A stretch of 64,000 nucleotides of DNA from Actinomadura rayongensis (lineage in GTDB: Bacteria > Actinomycetota > Actinomycetes > Streptosporangiales > Streptosporangiaceae): positions 915,192-979,191 of the forward strand of contig NZ_WUTW01000001.1 in the NCBI RefSeq assembly GCF_009831215.1. The letters are read 5' to 3'. Position 1 is the stretch's first letter; each line of letters opens with the position of its first letter. The notes below the pieces were generated by a model. The model saw only the letters and a list, made by a program, of their open reading frames with translations. It was not told where the DNA came from and did not search any database. Below are positions 62,218 through 64,000 of this stretch, in pieces. Both the position numbers and the translations under genes were made by a program.

Positions 62218-62645
62218 CACAAGCCCAGCAGGCCGGTCCCGAGACCGCGGGCGCCGACGACCTGAACTGGCTGCTCGACAGCCTCGTCCAGCGCGTCGCC
62301 CAGGTGCAGAACGCGGTGGTGCTGTCCAGCGACGGGCTGCGCATCGCGTCGTCCAGCGGCCTGGACCGCGCCCAGTCCGACCACGTCGCCGCGGTCGCCG
62401 CGAGCTTCCAGAGCCTCGCGCGCGGCGCGGGGGAGGCGTTCGGCGGCGGCGCGGTGCGGCAGACGATCGTGGAGATGGAGTCGGCGTTCCTGTTCGTCAC
62501 GGCGGCCGGGCGCGGCGCGTGCCTCGCGGTCCTGTCGGACGCCGACGCCGACCTCGGCCTCATCGCCTACGAGATGGCGATGCTCGTCACCCGCGTCGGA
62601 CGCCATCTGTCCGCCGACCCGCGCACCGCCGACCCGGACGCGTGA
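62214..62645 (+). CDS. Conservon roadblock/LC7 protein CvnB
   Basis: 143 residues. The roadblock/LC7 fold begins NWLLDSLVQRVAQVQNAVVLSSDGLRIASS and continues DHVAAVAASFQSLARGAGEAF. It acts as a GTPase-regulating scaffold in conservon complexes. ATGA overlap with cvnA. The C-terminus ends in an Asp-rich tail. Confidence 0.93.
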   Translation: MTQAQQAGPETAGADDLNWLLDSLVQRVAQVQNAVVLSSDGLRIASSSGLDRAQSDHVAAVAASFQSLARGAGEAFGGGAVRQTIVEMESAFLFVTAAGRGACLAVLSDADADLGLIAYEMAMLVTRVGRHLSADPRTADPDA

Positions 62646-62646
62646 C

Positions 62647-63063
62647 ATGCCCGGTTCCGCCTGGTTCGATGACGACGCCGGTCCGGTGGTGCGCCCCTAC
62701 GCGCTCACCGGCGGCCGGACGAAGTACGACGGCGCGGACGTCTTCGACATGGTCGCGCTGATCGTCACCCGGGACGACGAGGACGCCGAGGCGGACGGGG
62801 AGGTTCGTCCCGTTCCGCCCGGTGCGCCGCCGCCGATCTGGTCCCCCGATCCCGAACATGAGATGATCTTGGGCTTTTGCCGCACTCCGCTGTCGGTGGT
62901 CGAGATAGCGTCGGAACTGGAACTCCCCCTCGGGGTCGTCCGGGTTCTGCTCGGCGACCTGCTCGACCGCTCGCTGATCGAGGTCCGGCGGCCCGCGCCG
63001 GTGGCCCGGTTCCCCGGCGAACGCGTACTCAAGGAAGTGATCGATGGAATCCGTGCGCTCTGA
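62647..63063 (+). CDS. Conservon DUF742 protein CvnC
   Basis: 138 residues. DUF742: RPYALTGGRTKYDG at the start and a winged-helix-like C-terminal half (FCRTPLSVVEIASELELPLGVVRVLLGDLLDRSLIEVRR). Family members bind the GTPase partner. Start is the ATG one base after the cvnB stop. The 3' end overlaps cvnD by 20 bases. Confidence 0.92.
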   Translation: MPGSAWFDDDAGPVVRPYALTGGRTKYDGADVFDMVALIVTRDDEDAEADGEVRPVPPGAPPPIWSPDPEHEMILGFCRTPLSVVEIASELELPLGVVRVLLGDLLDRSLIEVRRPAPVARFPGERVLKEVIDGIRAL

Positions 63064-63649
63064 CCCAGGCCCCCGGCAGGGCGATTCCGCGTTGACCGTG
63101 AAGATCCTGGTCGCCGGCGGCTTCGGCGTCGGCAAGACGACCCTGGTGAGCGCGGTCAGCGAGATCCGGCCGCTGCGGACCGACGAGGCGCTCACCGAGA
63201 AGAGCATCGGGATCGACGACACGTCGGCGGTCTCGCAGAAGACCACGACGACCGTCGCGATGGACTTCGGGCGCATCACGCTCCCGAACGGCCTCGTGCT
63301 GTTCGTGTTCGGCACGCCCGGCCAGGACCGCTTCTGGTTCATGTGGGACGAGCTGGCCAAGGGCGCGCTCGGCGCGGTCGTCCTCGTGGACACGCGGCGG
63401 CTCGCCGACTGCTTCCCCTCGGTGGACTACTTCGAGCGGCGCGGCGTGCCGTTCATCATCGGCGTGAACCGGTTCGACGGCGCGGGCGCGCACACGCCCG
63501 AGCAGGTCCGGGACGCGCTGGACCTGCCCGCCGACATCCCCGTCATCGACTGCGACGTGCGCGACCGCGAGTCGGCCAAGCACGTGCTCATCACGCTGGT
63601 GGAGCACATCATGCGCTCCATGAGCGGCAAGCAGGCGAGCCGCATCTAG
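63044..63649 (+). CDS. Conservon small GTPase CvnD
   Basis: 201 residues. P-loop AGGFGVGKTTLV (~24), switch with Thr (~64), DxxG replaced by FGTPGQDRFWFMW (~90) and NRFD (G4, ~144). A MglA/Ras-like GTPase that cycles on CvnB/CvnC. The start ATG lies inside the end of cvnC; the GTP-binding core begins at VKILVAGG. It ends the four-gene unit; no P450 cvnE follows. Confidence 0.92.
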   Translation: MESVRSDPGPRQGDSALTVKILVAGGFGVGKTTLVSAVSEIRPLRTDEALTEKSIGIDDTSAVSQKTTTTVAMDFGRITLPNGLVLFVFGTPGQDRFWFMWDELAKGALGAVVLVDTRRLADCFPSVDYFERRGVPFIIGVNRFDGAGAHTPEQVRDALDLPADIPVIDCDVRDRESAKHVLITLVEHIMRSMSGKQASRI

Positions 63650-63661
63650 CGGCCGTTCTTC

Positions 63662-63690
63662 GCCCGGGGACGCCGAGAGCGGCCCCGGGC
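63662..63690. terminator. Hairpin after cvnD
   Basis: GCCCGGGG pairs with CCCCGGGC (8 base pairs, 13-base loop). It lies between the convergent cvnD and cupin genes, 12 bases after the cvnD stop. Confidence 0.6.
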
Positions 63691-63707
63691 GGTCGTTCGT
63701 CTCGCGG

Positions 63708-64000
63708 CTAGGCGCGGAAGTCGGCGAAGTCGAAGCCCGGGGAGACGATGCAGCTCACCAGGACCTCTTGGGCGGTGGCGGGGCGGGCGGCCTGCCAGTG
63801 GCCCGCCGGAACCAGGGCCTGGAAGGCGTGGCCCGCCGCGAGGTCGGGGCCAAGGGTGAACGGCGTCGGCGGGCCGGGACGGTCTCCGGTGCCGCCGAGC
63901 AGCAGCGTCAGCGGGCCGCCGTGGTGCCACAGCCACAGCTCGTCGGAGCGCACGACGTGCCACATCGACTCCTCGCCGGGCGGCAGCAGGAAGTGGATGC
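63708..64000 (-). CDS. Cupin-fold protein (DUF985-like), 5' end cut by window
   Basis: The visible part is the C-terminal ~97 residues. The reading frame continues past the window edge: the residues before the first ATG (IHFLLPPGEES) match the family, so that ATG is internal. Seen: MWHVVRSDELWLWHHGGPL, then GHAFQALVPAGHWQAARP. This is the cupin_5/DUF985 pattern (metal-binding His residues in a small beta barrel). Function is unknown for most members. Confidence 0.8.
   Translation of the reverse strand, partial: IHFLLPPGEESMWHVVRSDELWLWHHGGPLTLLLGGTGDRPGPPTPFTLGPDLAAGHAFQALVPAGHWQAARPATAQEVLVSCIVSPGFDFADFRA

Overview
The window is chromosomal DNA of a high-GC actinomycete, most likely a filamentous one of the Streptosporangiales type (Actinomadura-like; this family-level placement is inference). 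The evidence is the strong G/C bias at third codon positions, many GTG starts, and actinobacterial marker genes: SigR/RsrA, WhiB1, the PdtaS sensor kinase, DasR, nickel superoxide dismutase with its SodX protease, Kgd, a SigF/RsbW pair, the biotin auxiliary protein BsaP and a four-gene conservon. No transposase, integrase, phage gene or CRISPR array was seen.

Layout. Bases 1-8,200 are bounded by two copies of an initiator tRNA-Met gene inside a ~200-base direct repeat. Between them lie (i) a two-gene minus-strand operon, a four-helix membrane protein and a nucleoside-phosphorylase-fold protein, divergent from a Nudix/winged-helix regulator with two matching palindromes in the gap, and (ii) a proline catabolism module (PucR-type regulator, pruB, pruA) with a small K+ channel coupled to pruA. 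From 8.3 to 20.8 kb there are envelope and lipid genes: a septum-formation-like protein, DUF3054, a secreted esterase, an acyl-AMP ligase, a hydrolase/adenylate-forming fusion, an L,D-transpeptidase, a P450-SDR pair, a carboxylesterase and LhgO. From 20.8 to 27.8 kb lie hisN, rsgA, a DoxX-like protein, a SRAP protein, a methyltransferase, sigR-rsrA and an epimerase. From 28 to 43 kb lie a pair of membrane HD proteins, an atypical biotin-carboxylase-like protein with a free biotin carrier, bsaP-bioD-bioB, an Uma2 protein, dasR, bioF, pdtaS, whiB1, a diacylglycerol-kinase-like gene and sigF-rsbW. The sigR-rsrA/biotin carrier/pdtaS/whiB1/kinase/membrane-protein order matches the M. tuberculosis sigH-whiB1 neighbourhood, with extra genes inserted. 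From 43 to 64 kb lie sodN/sodX, malic enzyme, a polar amino-acid ABC transporter, a quinone-oxidoreductase-like gene, a PadR/DUF4097 operon, kgd, AIM24, DedA, an SDR, a CbiX-like protein, the conservon cvnABCD and a cupin gene cut by the window end.

The best candidate for an undescribed system is at 278-3,663. The C-terminus of the membrane protein and the N-terminus of the nucleosidase-like protein share a short motif (N-x-G ... SAVG-x3-VVN). This is the arrangement seen in bacterial amyloid-signalling partner proteins. The pair is translationally coupled, the membrane gene contains a TTA codon, and two near-identical 8-5-8 palindromes separate it from a Nudix regulator with an intact catalytic box. 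A second point of interest is the biotin-carboxylase-like protein at 31.1 kb, which has lost residues that bind bicarbonate.
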